Positions 17,780 to 26,540 of a stretch of 64,000 nucleotides of DNA are shown here, piece after piece. The stretch covers positions 1 through 64,000 of the forward strand of contig JBKEDF010000053.1 of assembly GCA_047975325.1 (NCBI GenBank), in the 5' to 3' direction. A program made the position numbers and the translations under genes. The notes under the pieces were generated by a model that saw only the letters and a program-made list of their open reading frames with translations, did not search any database and was not told where the DNA came from. Positions within the stretch are counted from its first letter, which is position 1. Each line of letters begins with the position of its first letter. The DNA comes from JBKEDF01 sp047975325. GTDB lineage: Bacteria; Pseudomonadota; Alphaproteobacteria; Rhodobacterales; Rhodobacteraceae.

Positions 17780-17801
17780 TGAATCTGCGCCACATTTGGC
17801 A

Positions 17802-17818
17802 AAAACCGGCGGGTTTTC
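17802..17818 (+). terminator. Weak terminator-like hairpin after prmC
   Basis: AAAACC and GGTTTT flank a GGCG loop, and a second T run (GTTTTTTC) follows 6 nt later. The stem has only two G-C pairs, so termination would be partial. The remaining 17819-18017 interval shows no gene and probably carries the DUF4167 promoter. Confidence 0.35.
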
Positions 17819-18017
17819 GCGTTTTTTCGGAGCTTTCACCACGAATCAGCTTGTCACCTCATATCCGCATGGTTAGGAAAGAGGCGCTGAGGGGCAGGGT
17901 TTTACGGCCCGCTTCTTTTGCCATAAGCCAAAATCGCATGAATGCCCGGAAGGGCCCGCCGCTCTCCCAGAGACCGGCATCTGAAAAAAGCCAGTCCGAT
18001 CTGGATCAAAGGACAAG

Positions 18018-18767
18018 ATGAGATCTTCCAAGTCCCGCTCGCGTTCCAAGGGGAACCGTCCGCGTAGCCTAGGCAATGTCGTCAACCGCGTCTTCGACAG
18101 CTCCGGCCCAGAAGGCAAGGTGCGTGGCACGCCGCAGCAGATTATCGAAAAATATTCCATCCTTGCCCGCGATGCGCAGTTGTCGAATGACCGCGTGGCC
18201 GCCGAGAACTTTCTGCAGCATGCCGAACATTACACGCGCATGCTGGCCGAAGCCCAGCGGGAGCTTGCCGCCGAACAGGAGGCCCGCCGCCAGCAGCAGG
18301 AAGCGCGTGCCAATCAGAATGCCGCGCGAAACGAACGCAATGAACGCGCGGAAAACGATACGCGCGACGACCGGGCACGCGACGACCGGGGCGAATCCCG
18401 CAAGGAGAAGGAGGGCGAGGGCGAAACTGCAGGCGCGACCGATGTGATTGACCTCAACGCCTCCACCGAAGAGGAAGTGGGTCTGGTCGAAACCCCTGAA
18501 ACCCGTCGCCGTGGCCGCAATACGCAGCGTGAACGCCGCCCTCGCGACACCAAACGCGACGAGAACAAGGTCGAAAACAAGACTGAAAACAAGGCCGAGG
18601 ACAAGCAGGCTGCCCCCGCTGCACCCGAGGGTGCGGAAGAACAAGCTTCGCCTCCGCCCAAGAAGGCGCGTGCCCCACGTCGGCCACGCAAACCGAAATC
18701 CGAAAACGATGCGGAAAAGCCTTCCAACCCGGAACCTGGTAACGACCCGCGCGAAGCGGCGGAATAA
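18018..18767 (+). CDS. DUF4167 protein with disordered, highly charged C-terminal tail
   Basis: A 249-residue protein with a conserved N-terminal domain of about 80 residues typical of alphaproteobacteria: an Arg/Ser-rich start (MRSSKSRSRSKGNRPRS), then RVFDSSGPEGKVRGTPQQI, the DUF4167 core, and a helical part with QLSNDRVAAENFLQHAEHY. The remaining ~150 residues are low complexity, rich in Glu, Arg, Lys, Asn and Ala, with repeats of the type VENKTENKAEDK, and end in Pro/Lys-rich PPPKKARAPRRPRK. A nucleic-acid or ribosome-associated role is plausible from charge, but unproven. Start is supported by AAAGGA. It lies 3' of prmC as in many relatives. Confidence 0.88.
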   Translation: MRSSKSRSRSKGNRPRSLGNVVNRVFDSSGPEGKVRGTPQQIIEKYSILARDAQLSNDRVAAENFLQHAEHYTRMLAEAQRELAAEQEARRQQQEARANQNAARNERNERAENDTRDDRARDDRGESRKEKEGEGETAGATDVIDLNASTEEEVGLVETPETRRRGRNTQRERRPRDTKRDENKVENKTENKAEDKQAAPAAPEGAEEQASPPPKKARAPRRPRKPKSENDAEKPSNPEPGNDPREAAE

Positions 18768-18797
18768 GGTATCCGGCCCTGTGGGGTCGGGCTGGAA

Positions 18798-19661
18798 TCA
18801 GGATGATTTCCCGCCTTCTGTGGCGGGCATGATTGCACGGGCCAGCGCACAGAATTTTTCCAATCCGATCTCCTCGGCGCGTTGCGTCGGGGTAATCCCG
18901 GCGGCCTTCAGCCGATCCTCGATATCCGGGGCAAGGCCGCGCAGGCTTGCCCGCAGCATCTTGCGGCGCTGATTGAAGGCCATTGCCGTAATCCGCGACA
19001 GGATCCTGCCATCAGCCGGATAGCGCGGTTCGTCCAGCCGGGTCAGGTGGACCACTGCCGAATGTACCTTGGGCGCGGGGACGAATGCCTCCGGCGGCAG
19101 CGTCAGGACAATCCGCGCATCTGCCCGCCATTGCGCCAGAATTGCCAGCCGCCCATAGGATTTGGATCCGGGCTGCGCCACGATCCGTTCCGCCACCTCC
19201 TTTTGAAACATCAAGGTGAGGCTCTGCCAGAAGGGCGGCCATTGATCCGGCGTAAGCCAGCGGATCAATAATTCGGTTCCCACGTTATAGGGCAGATTGG
19301 CCACCACCCGCACTGGCGGCTTCATATGGGCCATCGCGTCGACATCCAGCGCATCGTCATTCAGGATTGTCAGGCGTCCCGGATAGGCCGTTGAAATATC
19401 CTCCAGCGCGGGCAGGCAGCGGCTGTCCTTTTCCACTGCCAGAACATGGCGCGCCCCTTCGGCCAGGAGGCCGCGGGTCAGACCGCCGGGGCCCGGTCCG
19501 ACCTCCAGCACGTCGCATTGGCTCAGATCCCCTGCCGCGCGGGCAATCCGTGCCGTCAGGTTCAGATCCAGCAGGAAATTCTGGCCAAGCTGTTTCTTCG
19601 CCACAAGGTCATTTGCGCGAATGACCTCCCGTAACGGTGGCAACCCATCGATCTGTGCCAT
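18798..19661 (-). CDS. rsmA: 16S rRNA (adenine1518-N6/adenine1519-N6)-dimethyltransferase
   Basis: RsmA (KsgA) dimethylates two adjacent adenines in the 3' hairpin of 16S rRNA late in 30S assembly. The 287-residue protein begins with KKQLGQNFLLDLNLTARIAR, with SAM motif I VLEVGPGPGGLTRGLL, the catalytic N-L-P-Y (ANLPYNVGTELL) and a C-terminal helical domain with MAFNQRRKMLRASLRGL. It is the last gene of the lptF-lptG-lptD-surA-pdxA-rsmA operon; its ATG lies 3 nt past the pdxA stop. Loss causes kasugamycin resistance in other bacteria. Confidence 0.97.
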   Translation of the reverse strand: MAQIDGLPPLREVIRANDLVAKKQLGQNFLLDLNLTARIARAAGDLSQCDVLEVGPGPGGLTRGLLAEGARHVLAVEKDSRCLPALEDISTAYPGRLTILNDDALDVDAMAHMKPPVRVVANLPYNVGTELLIRWLTPDQWPPFWQSLTLMFQKEVAERIVAQPGSKSYGRLAILAQWRADARIVLTLPPEAFVPAPKVHSAVVHLTRLDEPRYPADGRILSRITAMAFNQRRKMLRASLRGLAPDIEDRLKAAGITPTQRAEEIGLEKFCALARAIMPATEGGKSS

Positions 19662-19664
19662 GTT

Positions 19665-20672
19665 CTAAATGCCCTTTTCACCATCTGACCCGGCACGCAT
19701 GCGGGCCATATCCCGCGCCTGGCGCAAGGCCGCAATCAGGCTGGATGGGTTGGCCCGCCCGGTTCCTGCAATTTCAAAAGCCGTCCCATGATCGGGTGAA
19801 CAGCGAATGAATGGCAGGCCCAGGGTGAGGTTGACCCCGCCCGCGAAATCCAGGGTCTTGATCGGGATCAGCGCCTGATCGTGATACATGCAGATCGCGG
19901 CATCATATCCGGCTCGCGCCTCGGCATGAAACATCGTATCCGCCGGAAGCGGCCCCGCAATCCGCGCCCCTTCGCGTCGCATCCGGTCCAGAACCGGAAT
20001 GATCAGGCTTGTTTCCTCCTGCCCCATTGTGCCGCCTTCGCCCGCATGCGGGTTCAGCCCTGACACAGCCAGCCTCGGGAAAGACAGCCCGAAATCACGT
20101 TGCAGGCCTGTGGTCGTAATCCGCAGGGTCTGTTCCAGAAGTTCCGCCGTCAGTATTCCGGGAACCTCAGACAGGGGCACATGGATCGTGACCGGCACCA
20201 CGCGCAGTTGCGGACAGGCGAGCATCATGACAACCCGTTCCACCCCGGCCAGGGCGGCAAGATATTCGGTATGGCCTGGAAAGGCGAAACCGGCCCCGTC
20301 CTTCAGTGCCTTCTTGGAAATCGGCGCGGTACAGATCGCGGAAACCTGACCGGCCATCGCCAGTTCGACCGCCCGGGCGATTACCGCGATGACGGCATGG
20401 GCATGGGCCGCTTGCGGTTGTCCCGGAAGGGCAGGGCCATCAAATTCATGTGGCAATACGGCGAGGTGGCCATCAGTGACGGAAAGCGCCTCCTCCGGGC
20501 GGGTGATTTCCGTAACCCGTGTCCCCGCAGGCAGATGCCGGGGATCGCCAATCCAGAAAAACGGCACATCCGCCCCCAGCCGCGTACAAGCCATCGCCGC
20601 GATTTCGGGGCCGATCCCGGCAGGTTCACCGCAGCTCAGCGCAATCGGAAGCGCCGGGTCGGGGGGGGACAT
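19665..20672 (-). CDS. pdxA: 4-hydroxythreonine-4-phosphate dehydrogenase
   Basis: PdxA oxidises 4-phosphohydroxy-L-threonine in the DXP-dependent pyridoxal phosphate pathway. In 335 residues the family features are LSCGEPAGIGPEI at the N-terminus, CTAPISKKALKDGAGFAFPGHTEYLA with the metal-binding His, SGLNPHAGEGGTMGQEE, and CMYHDQALIPIKTL near the C-terminus. Metal ligands of the His/Asp type lie in these segments. It sits between surA and rsmA with 3-nt gaps, the order found across Proteobacteria. Confidence 0.97.
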   Translation of the reverse strand: MSPPDPALPIALSCGEPAGIGPEIAAMACTRLGADVPFFWIGDPRHLPAGTRVTEITRPEEALSVTDGHLAVLPHEFDGPALPGQPQAAHAHAVIAVIARAVELAMAGQVSAICTAPISKKALKDGAGFAFPGHTEYLAALAGVERVVMMLACPQLRVVPVTIHVPLSEVPGILTAELLEQTLRITTTGLQRDFGLSFPRLAVSGLNPHAGEGGTMGQEETSLIIPVLDRMRREGARIAGPLPADTMFHAEARAGYDAAICMYHDQALIPIKTLDFAGGVNLTLGLPFIRCSPDHGTAFEIAGTGRANPSSLIAALRQARDMARMRAGSDGEKGI

Positions 20673-20675
20673 GGA

Positions 20676-21887
20676 TCAGGGTTCGCGAATGAGGGCGTCG
20701 GCGCGCAGCTCTTCCAGATAGGCATCGGACATCGCCGACAGGCGCTGATTGCGCAGCTGGTTGCGGATTTCATCGCGCGAAGGCGGTGTGCCGATATCGG
20801 GCAGGCGTGAACAGAGCATCAACAGCACATGTGCCCCGCCACGCGGGAAATCGGCAATTTCATTGGCATCAAGCCGTGCAAGCTGCGCCGCGATATCCGC
20901 AGGGATCTGCCCTTGCGGCCGGGTTTCGCGCAGTAGCCTGTCTGCAGGCAGGCCCTGCGCCTGGGCATAAAGGTCATCGCAGGTATCGACACGGCTGCGG
21001 ATCTTCGCGGCTTCCTGCGCGCCCGCCGTTCCGGCAGGCAGGATGAACTGCGCGTATTCCAGATGTTCGCCACGGGCCGTCTGGCCCGGACGGCGTTCCA
21101 TTTCGCGCATCTGGTAGATCACATAGTCATCCTCGACACGCACTGGCCCTGCCACCCGTCCCGGTGCAAGGGAAAGAACCTGGGTCTGCAGATCCTCTGG
21201 CAGATCCGAAAGCGCCATCCAGTTCAGTCGTCCGCCATTTCCCGCTGTCGGGCCATCGGAATAACGCCGTGCCGCCTGGGAAAACGCCTCTTCGGTGGTG
21301 AGGGCCCCCTGCAGGGAACGTGTCAGTGACAATGCGGCGGATTCATTGCCCTGTTCCACAGTGATCCGGATTTCCGATAGCAGGACCCGGGTATTCACGC
21401 CCTGTGTAAGCGAGCTCATCGCGCGATCAACCTCGACGTCAGTAATCTGCACGGTGGACCCGAACCGTGCGCGGACCACTTCGCGCCAGACCAGTCCCGC
21501 CCGTACGAAATCGCGGAAACTTTCGGCGGAAACCCCGCCCTGGGCCAGGGCCTCGACAAATTGTTCGCCCGTCAGATTGGCGCGGGCGGCAAATTCTTCC
21601 ATGCCCGCCACAATCTGTTCGGGTGCGACCTCGATGTCCATTTCCTCGGCCGCGCGCAGCCGCAGCCGATCCTCGATCAGGGCCTTCAGGGCTTCTTCTT
21701 CGATATCGCCCTCGGCGCGGAAAAGCCGCAGCATCAGCATGCGCTGGCGCACCTCATAATTGGTAATCGCCTTGTCATTCACGATTACCCGCGGTGCAAA
21801 GAGGTTCTGTGCAGCAACAGGCGGGCCTGCAAGGCAGAGGGCAGTGAGGGCGGCCATAAGCGTAGCTGAGCGGATCATCGGTATCAT
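20676..21887 (-). CDS. surA: SurA-type periplasmic chaperone / peptidyl-prolyl isomerase
   Basis: Periplasmic chaperone for outer-membrane beta-barrel proteins. The 403-residue precursor has a signal peptide ending in PPVAAQ, then the N-terminal chaperone domain beginning VIVNDKAITNYEVRQRMLM. A parvulin-type PPIase domain follows at about 170-275 with EEAFSQAARRYSDGPTAGNGGRLNWMALSDLP, a helical C-terminal part with a Cys pair (CDDLYAQA and LLMLCSR), and the chaperone C-terminus. Only one parvulin domain is clear, against two in E. coli SurA. It follows lptD by 80 nt; LptD is a known SurA client. Confidence 0.9.
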   Translation of the reverse strand: MIPMIRSATLMAALTALCLAGPPVAAQNLFAPRVIVNDKAITNYEVRQRMLMLRLFRAEGDIEEEALKALIEDRLRLRAAEEMDIEVAPEQIVAGMEEFAARANLTGEQFVEALAQGGVSAESFRDFVRAGLVWREVVRARFGSTVQITDVEVDRAMSSLTQGVNTRVLLSEIRITVEQGNESAALSLTRSLQGALTTEEAFSQAARRYSDGPTAGNGGRLNWMALSDLPEDLQTQVLSLAPGRVAGPVRVEDDYVIYQMREMERRPGQTARGEHLEYAQFILPAGTAGAQEAAKIRSRVDTCDDLYAQAQGLPADRLLRETRPQGQIPADIAAQLARLDANEIADFPRGGAHVLLMLCSRLPDIGTPPSRDEIRNQLRNQRLSAMSDAYLEELRADALIREP

Positions 21888-21967
21888 CTCATCAGGGGGA
21901 TCGCGGGATATTCAGGTGCGATCTGGTTGGGGAGTGGTAGCGCGACGGCTGGGGTCATGGCAACACC

Positions 21968-24118
21968 CTAACCGCGACAAGGCCGGGCCGGGCCGCCGGT
22001 TGCCGAGCCTCCAAAGCCCAGAAGATCGACCGAAAGCCCGAAACGCGTGGTTGGCCGCAATGCGGTTGAAGTGGTGAAGCGCCGCGATAGTGAAAGGTCG
22101 ACCTTCATGCATTCGTTACGGAACTGCATGACCACCCCGGCCGAAGCCGCGCGGTCGGCCTCGAAATCGTAACGGGTATGGATCTGCCCCAGCCAGTTGG
22201 GGGTAAATTGGTAGCGCCCGTCGAAGACCATCTCGGAAACCCGGGTGGCACGGCTTTCGGACGGATCGGCGAGCATCCAGACATAGGAAGAGCCGATCCC
22301 GTAATTTTCGCGGTCAAGATCGATGCGCAATTCGGTCTTGCTCATGTTCAGGTCATTGTCGAAAACCATCCGGTTGGTCAATGCAAGCCCGTCCGCCGTG
22401 GTCAATCGCAGCGCGGCCAGCCAGTCGGAATTTCGCCCATCCAGCCCCGAGGCGACGCCGAACTGGCCCAGATCGTGCTTGCGGAAAACCCGTCCGAAGG
22501 TCAGTCCAAGCGACCACCCATCGGGATCGTGGCGGGTATAGCCAAGCCCGACATTGGCACGCAGTCCCCGTTCGACCTTATCCGCCCCGGGAAAACGCGA
22601 CATGGTAAAAAGATTGCCCTCATCGAATTCCACCAGCGCGCTGTCCTCGGAGGGAATGCCACGGCGTTTGCGGGGGCTCCAGATCAGTTGGGCGACGGGT
22701 TCGATCACGTGGGTTACACCGTTGGACTGGGTCTTCAGAAGTGGCCAGCGCAATTCGGCGGCCAGCCCTCCATGCAGGCGCGTGCGGCTTCCCTCAAACA
22801 GGGCATCCTGGCTGATATTGTAAAAATCGGCCGTTACCTCCCCCAGGATCGAGGCCAGGACGCCACCGCCCAGGATCCAGTTGCGCCGCCAATCGGCGTT
22901 CAGCGACATCCGGCCCACATCGCGCCCGTCGCTGATCCCGTCACCATCGGGGTCGAGCGGGCTGTCGGACGACCTGAAATGGCCATAGGTCTGGAAACGC
23001 AACCCGGCCTCTCCGCCAATTCCGCGGGGGGCAAAACGCCGTTCCCATGTGAAATCAGCCACGATTGAGGGCAGGGTGGAATTCACCTCACCCGCGCGGA
23101 TCGAATGAAAGCTGATCAACCGGGCCGAGATATGTTCATTGCGCCGCGTGCGCATGATTTCGATCTGGCTATCAAGGCGATCCTTGTCGGAGATTTCGTA
23201 ATCCAGAAGATAGCTCCGATCCGAAACCGTTTCTGCCCGGAAGGTCAGCAGAAAATCGCGGGGCAGGGCAAAGATACCTTGCGCGACAAGATAGCTGCGG
23301 GTTTTATCGGGCAGGATATCGTCGCGGCTGATCGCGCCGCTGATATCTATCCGCCCGTTATTGAAGGCCTGACGGTAACGCAATTCCAGCGACCGTGCAC
23401 CTTTTGTGGTGATGAAAGGCGTGACGGTAATGTCGCGATTATCCCCCAAGGGAAAGAAATAGGGTGTCTTGATCCCAGTCCCCAGATCGGATGTCGTGAG
23501 CAGCGAGGGCATCAGAAAGCCGCGCGCGCGGTCAAGCGTGGGGTCGGGCATGCGCAGGTAGGGCAGCCAGAAAACCGGCACTCCGCCAAAGCGCAACTGT
23601 GCCCCGTCAAAATAGATTTGGCGTTCAAGCTGGTCATGGATCACGCGTTTTGCGCGGATTTCCCAAAGCGGTGTCGGATTGTCGGCACAGATCTTGCAGG
23701 AGGAAACAACAGAACGACCCAATTGGGTATAGCGCCCACCGATGCGCTGCAATTCGGAGGTTGAAAGCTGCAATTGCCGGTTCAGGACCATCCGGGCGGA
23801 TCGCAACACCCCCTCGGTCAGATCCGCGGAAAGATCCGCCTGGTCGGCGACGACCAGTGCCTGCCCACTATCGCTGAGCACGATGGGACCTTCGATGTTC
23901 AACCGGTCCGTCGTCCGATCATAAAGGATACGGGCTGCTTTCAGGCGCTTGCCATCGTGGAAGACCTCGACATTGCCCTGCGCAACAAGCCGGTCCTGCC
24001 CATCAAGCGCAACATTGTCGGCAATCAGTGTCGCCATATCCTGCGTCTGCGCGCTTGTGGCAGCGCCGATTGTCGCAAGCGTGAGGAAAAAAAGGTAAAG
24101 CAGAAAGGCGCGCATCAC
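21968..24118 (-). CDS. lptD: LPS-assembly protein LptD
   Basis: Outer-membrane beta-barrel that inserts lipopolysaccharide into the outer leaflet. The 716-residue precursor has a ~23-residue signal peptide and an N-terminal OstA-like (beta-jellyroll) domain with LIADNVALDGQDRLVAQGNVEV. A C-terminal barrel follows with many aromatic-terminated strands and ends FGLSVDLLGFG. The pair of Cys in SSCKIC (residues ~141-144) matches the family's N-terminal redox Cys, but the matching C-terminal CC pair is not obvious: only one late Cys is visible, before the extreme end. The gene overlaps lptG by 4 nt and so is coupled with the inner-membrane part of the same machine. Confidence 0.96.
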   Translation of the reverse strand: MMRAFLLYLFFLTLATIGAATSAQTQDMATLIADNVALDGQDRLVAQGNVEVFHDGKRLKAARILYDRTTDRLNIEGPIVLSDSGQALVVADQADLSADLTEGVLRSARMVLNRQLQLSTSELQRIGGRYTQLGRSVVSSCKICADNPTPLWEIRAKRVIHDQLERQIYFDGAQLRFGGVPVFWLPYLRMPDPTLDRARGFLMPSLLTTSDLGTGIKTPYFFPLGDNRDITVTPFITTKGARSLELRYRQAFNNGRIDISGAISRDDILPDKTRSYLVAQGIFALPRDFLLTFRAETVSDRSYLLDYEISDKDRLDSQIEIMRTRRNEHISARLISFHSIRAGEVNSTLPSIVADFTWERRFAPRGIGGEAGLRFQTYGHFRSSDSPLDPDGDGISDGRDVGRMSLNADWRRNWILGGGVLASILGEVTADFYNISQDALFEGSRTRLHGGLAAELRWPLLKTQSNGVTHVIEPVAQLIWSPRKRRGIPSEDSALVEFDEGNLFTMSRFPGADKVERGLRANVGLGYTRHDPDGWSLGLTFGRVFRKHDLGQFGVASGLDGRNSDWLAALRLTTADGLALTNRMVFDNDLNMSKTELRIDLDRENYGIGSSYVWMLADPSESRATRVSEMVFDGRYQFTPNWLGQIHTRYDFEADRAASAGVVMQFRNECMKVDLSLSRRFTTSTALRPTTRFGLSVDLLGFGGSATGGPARPCRG

Positions 24119-25209
24119 CCATCCTCCACATGCAACAGCAGGCCCAGCGACAAAAGTACCGCCGCAACGGGTGGTGTCCAGGCCGCAAGTGCCACCGGGA
24201 TCTGCCCGTTATCGCCCAGAACCTGGGCGAAATTGCGCAGAAAGAACATGCCAAATCCACCCAAAAGTGCAAAAAGGACCATCTGCCCGCTTTTGCCGAA
24301 ACGCGCATGGCGCATGGTAAATCCAGCGGCGATCAGCACCATCGAGGCCAGAAGCAGGGGCAGGGCAAGCTCCATCTGGAACCAGACCCGATAGGGTCGG
24401 GCCGAAAACCCGGCCAGTTCCAGCCGTTCGATATAGTCGGGCAGGGTCCAGATGGGAATGACCGAAGGTTCACCGAAGCTGTCCCGGATGCCTTCCCGTG
24501 TCAGGTCGGAGCCGAGACGTGACGTTTCCTCAATCCTGGCGGCGGCTTCGGGATTGGAGGCCGTCAGATCCCAGGTCTTGGCATTGCGCAGCGCCCAGGC
24601 CCCGGGACTGAGTTCGGCCTCTTCCGCCTCGATCCGGCTTGCGGGCAGGCCTTCGGCATCATGGATCAGGAAGGTGGTGCCAAAAAGCCGCGTTCCTTCC
24701 AGATCCGAACGTGCAGCGCGGATCACGACCTGGCCCTCCAACCCGCCCTGACGTAGCCAGAGCCCCGATTCATTGATCGAAAGCGTGTTATCGGCACCAC
24801 GGGCCTGGCGTGTGTAAAAGGCGTCATATTGTTTGGAAGTGGCCGCAACGAACGGGTTGAAGATCGCAACAAAGGCCACTCCCAGGATCAGCGCCGCACT
24901 TACCGGGGCCATCAGAAACCGCAGGCCCGACCGGCCCGAAGCCCGCACGATCACCAATTCCGATGACCGTGCGAGGCTCAGGAACAGGGCGATGGCGGCA
25001 AGGATGAAAATCAGCGGCAGGATCCGGTAAAGGCTGGAGGGAACATTGAGCACCGCAAGCGTGGCGGCGTCGGTCAGCCCGATTCCAGTATCGGAAAAAC
25101 GGCGAAGCTGTTCGACGATATCGATCAGCATCAGGATGCCGAAGAATATCACGAAAACGCCTGCCACGACCTTGGTGAAACGCCAGATGAAATAGAGGCT
25201 GAGTGTCAT
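24115..25209 (-). CDS. lptG: LPS export ABC transporter permease LptG
   Basis: Inner-membrane permease of the LptB2FG complex, which extracts LPS and pushes it onto the periplasmic bridge. From the ATG at 25209 it has 364 residues: three helices (starting YFIWRFTKVVAGVFVIFFG), a large periplasmic jellyroll from about 130 to 270, and three C-terminal helices with FTMRHARFGKSGQMVLFALLGGFGMF. A longer frame to 25284 is inside lptF. ATGA overlaps exist with lptF (25206-25209) and lptD (24115-24118), so lptF, lptG and lptD are translated together. lptABC are not in the window. Confidence 0.95.
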   Translation of the reverse strand: MTLSLYFIWRFTKVVAGVFVIFFGILMLIDIVEQLRRFSDTGIGLTDAATLAVLNVPSSLYRILPLIFILAAIALFLSLARSSELVIVRASGRSGLRFLMAPVSAALILGVAFVAIFNPFVAATSKQYDAFYTRQARGADNTLSINESGLWLRQGGLEGQVVIRAARSDLEGTRLFGTTFLIHDAEGLPASRIEAEEAELSPGAWALRNAKTWDLTASNPEAAARIEETSRLGSDLTREGIRDSFGEPSVIPIWTLPDYIERLELAGFSARPYRVWFQMELALPLLLASMVLIAAGFTMRHARFGKSGQMVLFALLGGFGMFFLRNFAQVLGDNGQIPVALAAWTPPVAAVLLSLGLLLHVEDG

Positions 25210-26354
25210 GCCGCCCCACCCCTTTCCGCCGAATAGGGGCCGGGGCCGGCCGCATGGCGCCGTCTCGGTCGTTGCGCGATCCACAAGAGCAGGCAGGCAA
25301 TGCCAATCCCGCTGAGTGGCGCAAGATAGACCAGCGGCCAGCTTTGATCGGATCGCATGCTGGTGGCGATGGTGGCATTGTCCAAAAGCTGGACAAAGAT
25401 CAGGATCACGATCGCGCTGAGGATCTGCCGCCAGAGGCCGAAGCGACTGAACGCGCCAAGAAGCAGCGTCGCGAATCCGATCATCGCTGTGGCGGGGGCC
25501 AACAGGGGTTGGGAAAAGCGCTGATGGGCCTCGGACAGGAAAACGGCCCGGCTGGACCGTGTTTCGGCAAGAAGATCCGGGGTCGCACGCAGCAATTCGG
25601 CGGTTGAAAGTTCATCCAGCGAACGGGCATTGCGGATACCGGGCGACAGGACGTCGCTCAGATCATAGGTGAAATCCGAAAAATGCGTGACCGCCAGGCG
25701 TTGGGTCCGCAACTCCAGCGTCTGGGCCATGCCCTCGAACATGATCAGCTTGGGCTTGTCGCCGTCGCGCAGCAGCAGCGCCCGCCTTGCGGTATAGGTG
25801 GTCCGGGAGCCGGAACTGCGCCCGTCGGACAGGAAGATATCCAGCAATTCGCCCCGTTCGGTCAATTCCCGGATATAGAAGGTCACCCCGTCAGTTGGAT
25901 GGACAAACTGCCCGTCCACCAAAAGCTGCGAGGTGACATTAGCACCGATCTCGGCGGTGCGATCCGCCAGCACCGCCCGGCTGGCCGGTACGATGAAATG
26001 CATCAGCATCAGCATCATCGCGCCGATGATCAGGCCAAAATAGAAAACCGGACGCACCAGGCGAAAGGCCGAAAAACCGGTGGCCTGCATCACCACCAGT
26101 TCGCCCTCCTGGGTCAGGCGGTTCGCGACATAAACCGTGGCGGCAAACCCCGCGACGGGCAGGACGATGCGGATTACATTGGGCAATGTCAGCAGGGAAA
26201 TTTCCAGAAAAACCAGGGCGGATTGCCCGTCCCCAATCAGCCGATCAAACAAGCCAACAGCGCGATTGATCCAATAGACCAACACCAGAACGAGCGCAAA
26301 AAACCCGAATAGCTGAAGCAGTTGCGACAGAAGATATCGGTCGAATCTAGTCAA
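25206..26354 (-). CDS. lptF: LPS export ABC transporter permease LptF
   Basis: Partner permease of LptG. The 382-residue protein begins MTRFDRYLLSQLLQLFGFFALVLVLVYWINRAV, the family's first helix, followed by EGELVVMQATGFSAFRLVRP, the coupling segment that contacts LptB. A periplasmic jellyroll domain comes next, then C-terminal helices with MIGFATLLLGAFSRFG and an Arg-rich cytoplasmic tail. It is the first gene of the minus-strand operon lptF to rsmA; its promoter is in the 186-nt interval shared with divergent pepA. Confidence 0.95.
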   Translation of the reverse strand: MTRFDRYLLSQLLQLFGFFALVLVLVYWINRAVGLFDRLIGDGQSALVFLEISLLTLPNVIRIVLPVAGFAATVYVANRLTQEGELVVMQATGFSAFRLVRPVFYFGLIIGAMMLMLMHFIVPASRAVLADRTAEIGANVTSQLLVDGQFVHPTDGVTFYIRELTERGELLDIFLSDGRSSGSRTTYTARRALLLRDGDKPKLIMFEGMAQTLELRTQRLAVTHFSDFTYDLSDVLSPGIRNARSLDELSTAELLRATPDLLAETRSSRAVFLSEAHQRFSQPLLAPATAMIGFATLLLGAFSRFGLWRQILSAIVILIFVQLLDNATIATSMRSDQSWPLVYLAPLSGIGIACLLLWIAQRPRRRHAAGPGPYSAERGGAA

Positions 26355-26540
26355 ACAAGGCCTCTGCTTCCGCTATATCTTGTAGTGATATTAACGGAAA
26401 TCAAAGTCGTGGAAAACCGCCTATGCGCCTCTTTGGCAGGTATTTCGGACTTGTTTCCATTCCCTTGTTTCCACTCTGGCCAAGGCCGGGGGGAACCGAT
26501 ACGCTCCGGGCAATCGAAAACCTATCATGGGATCTCCGCG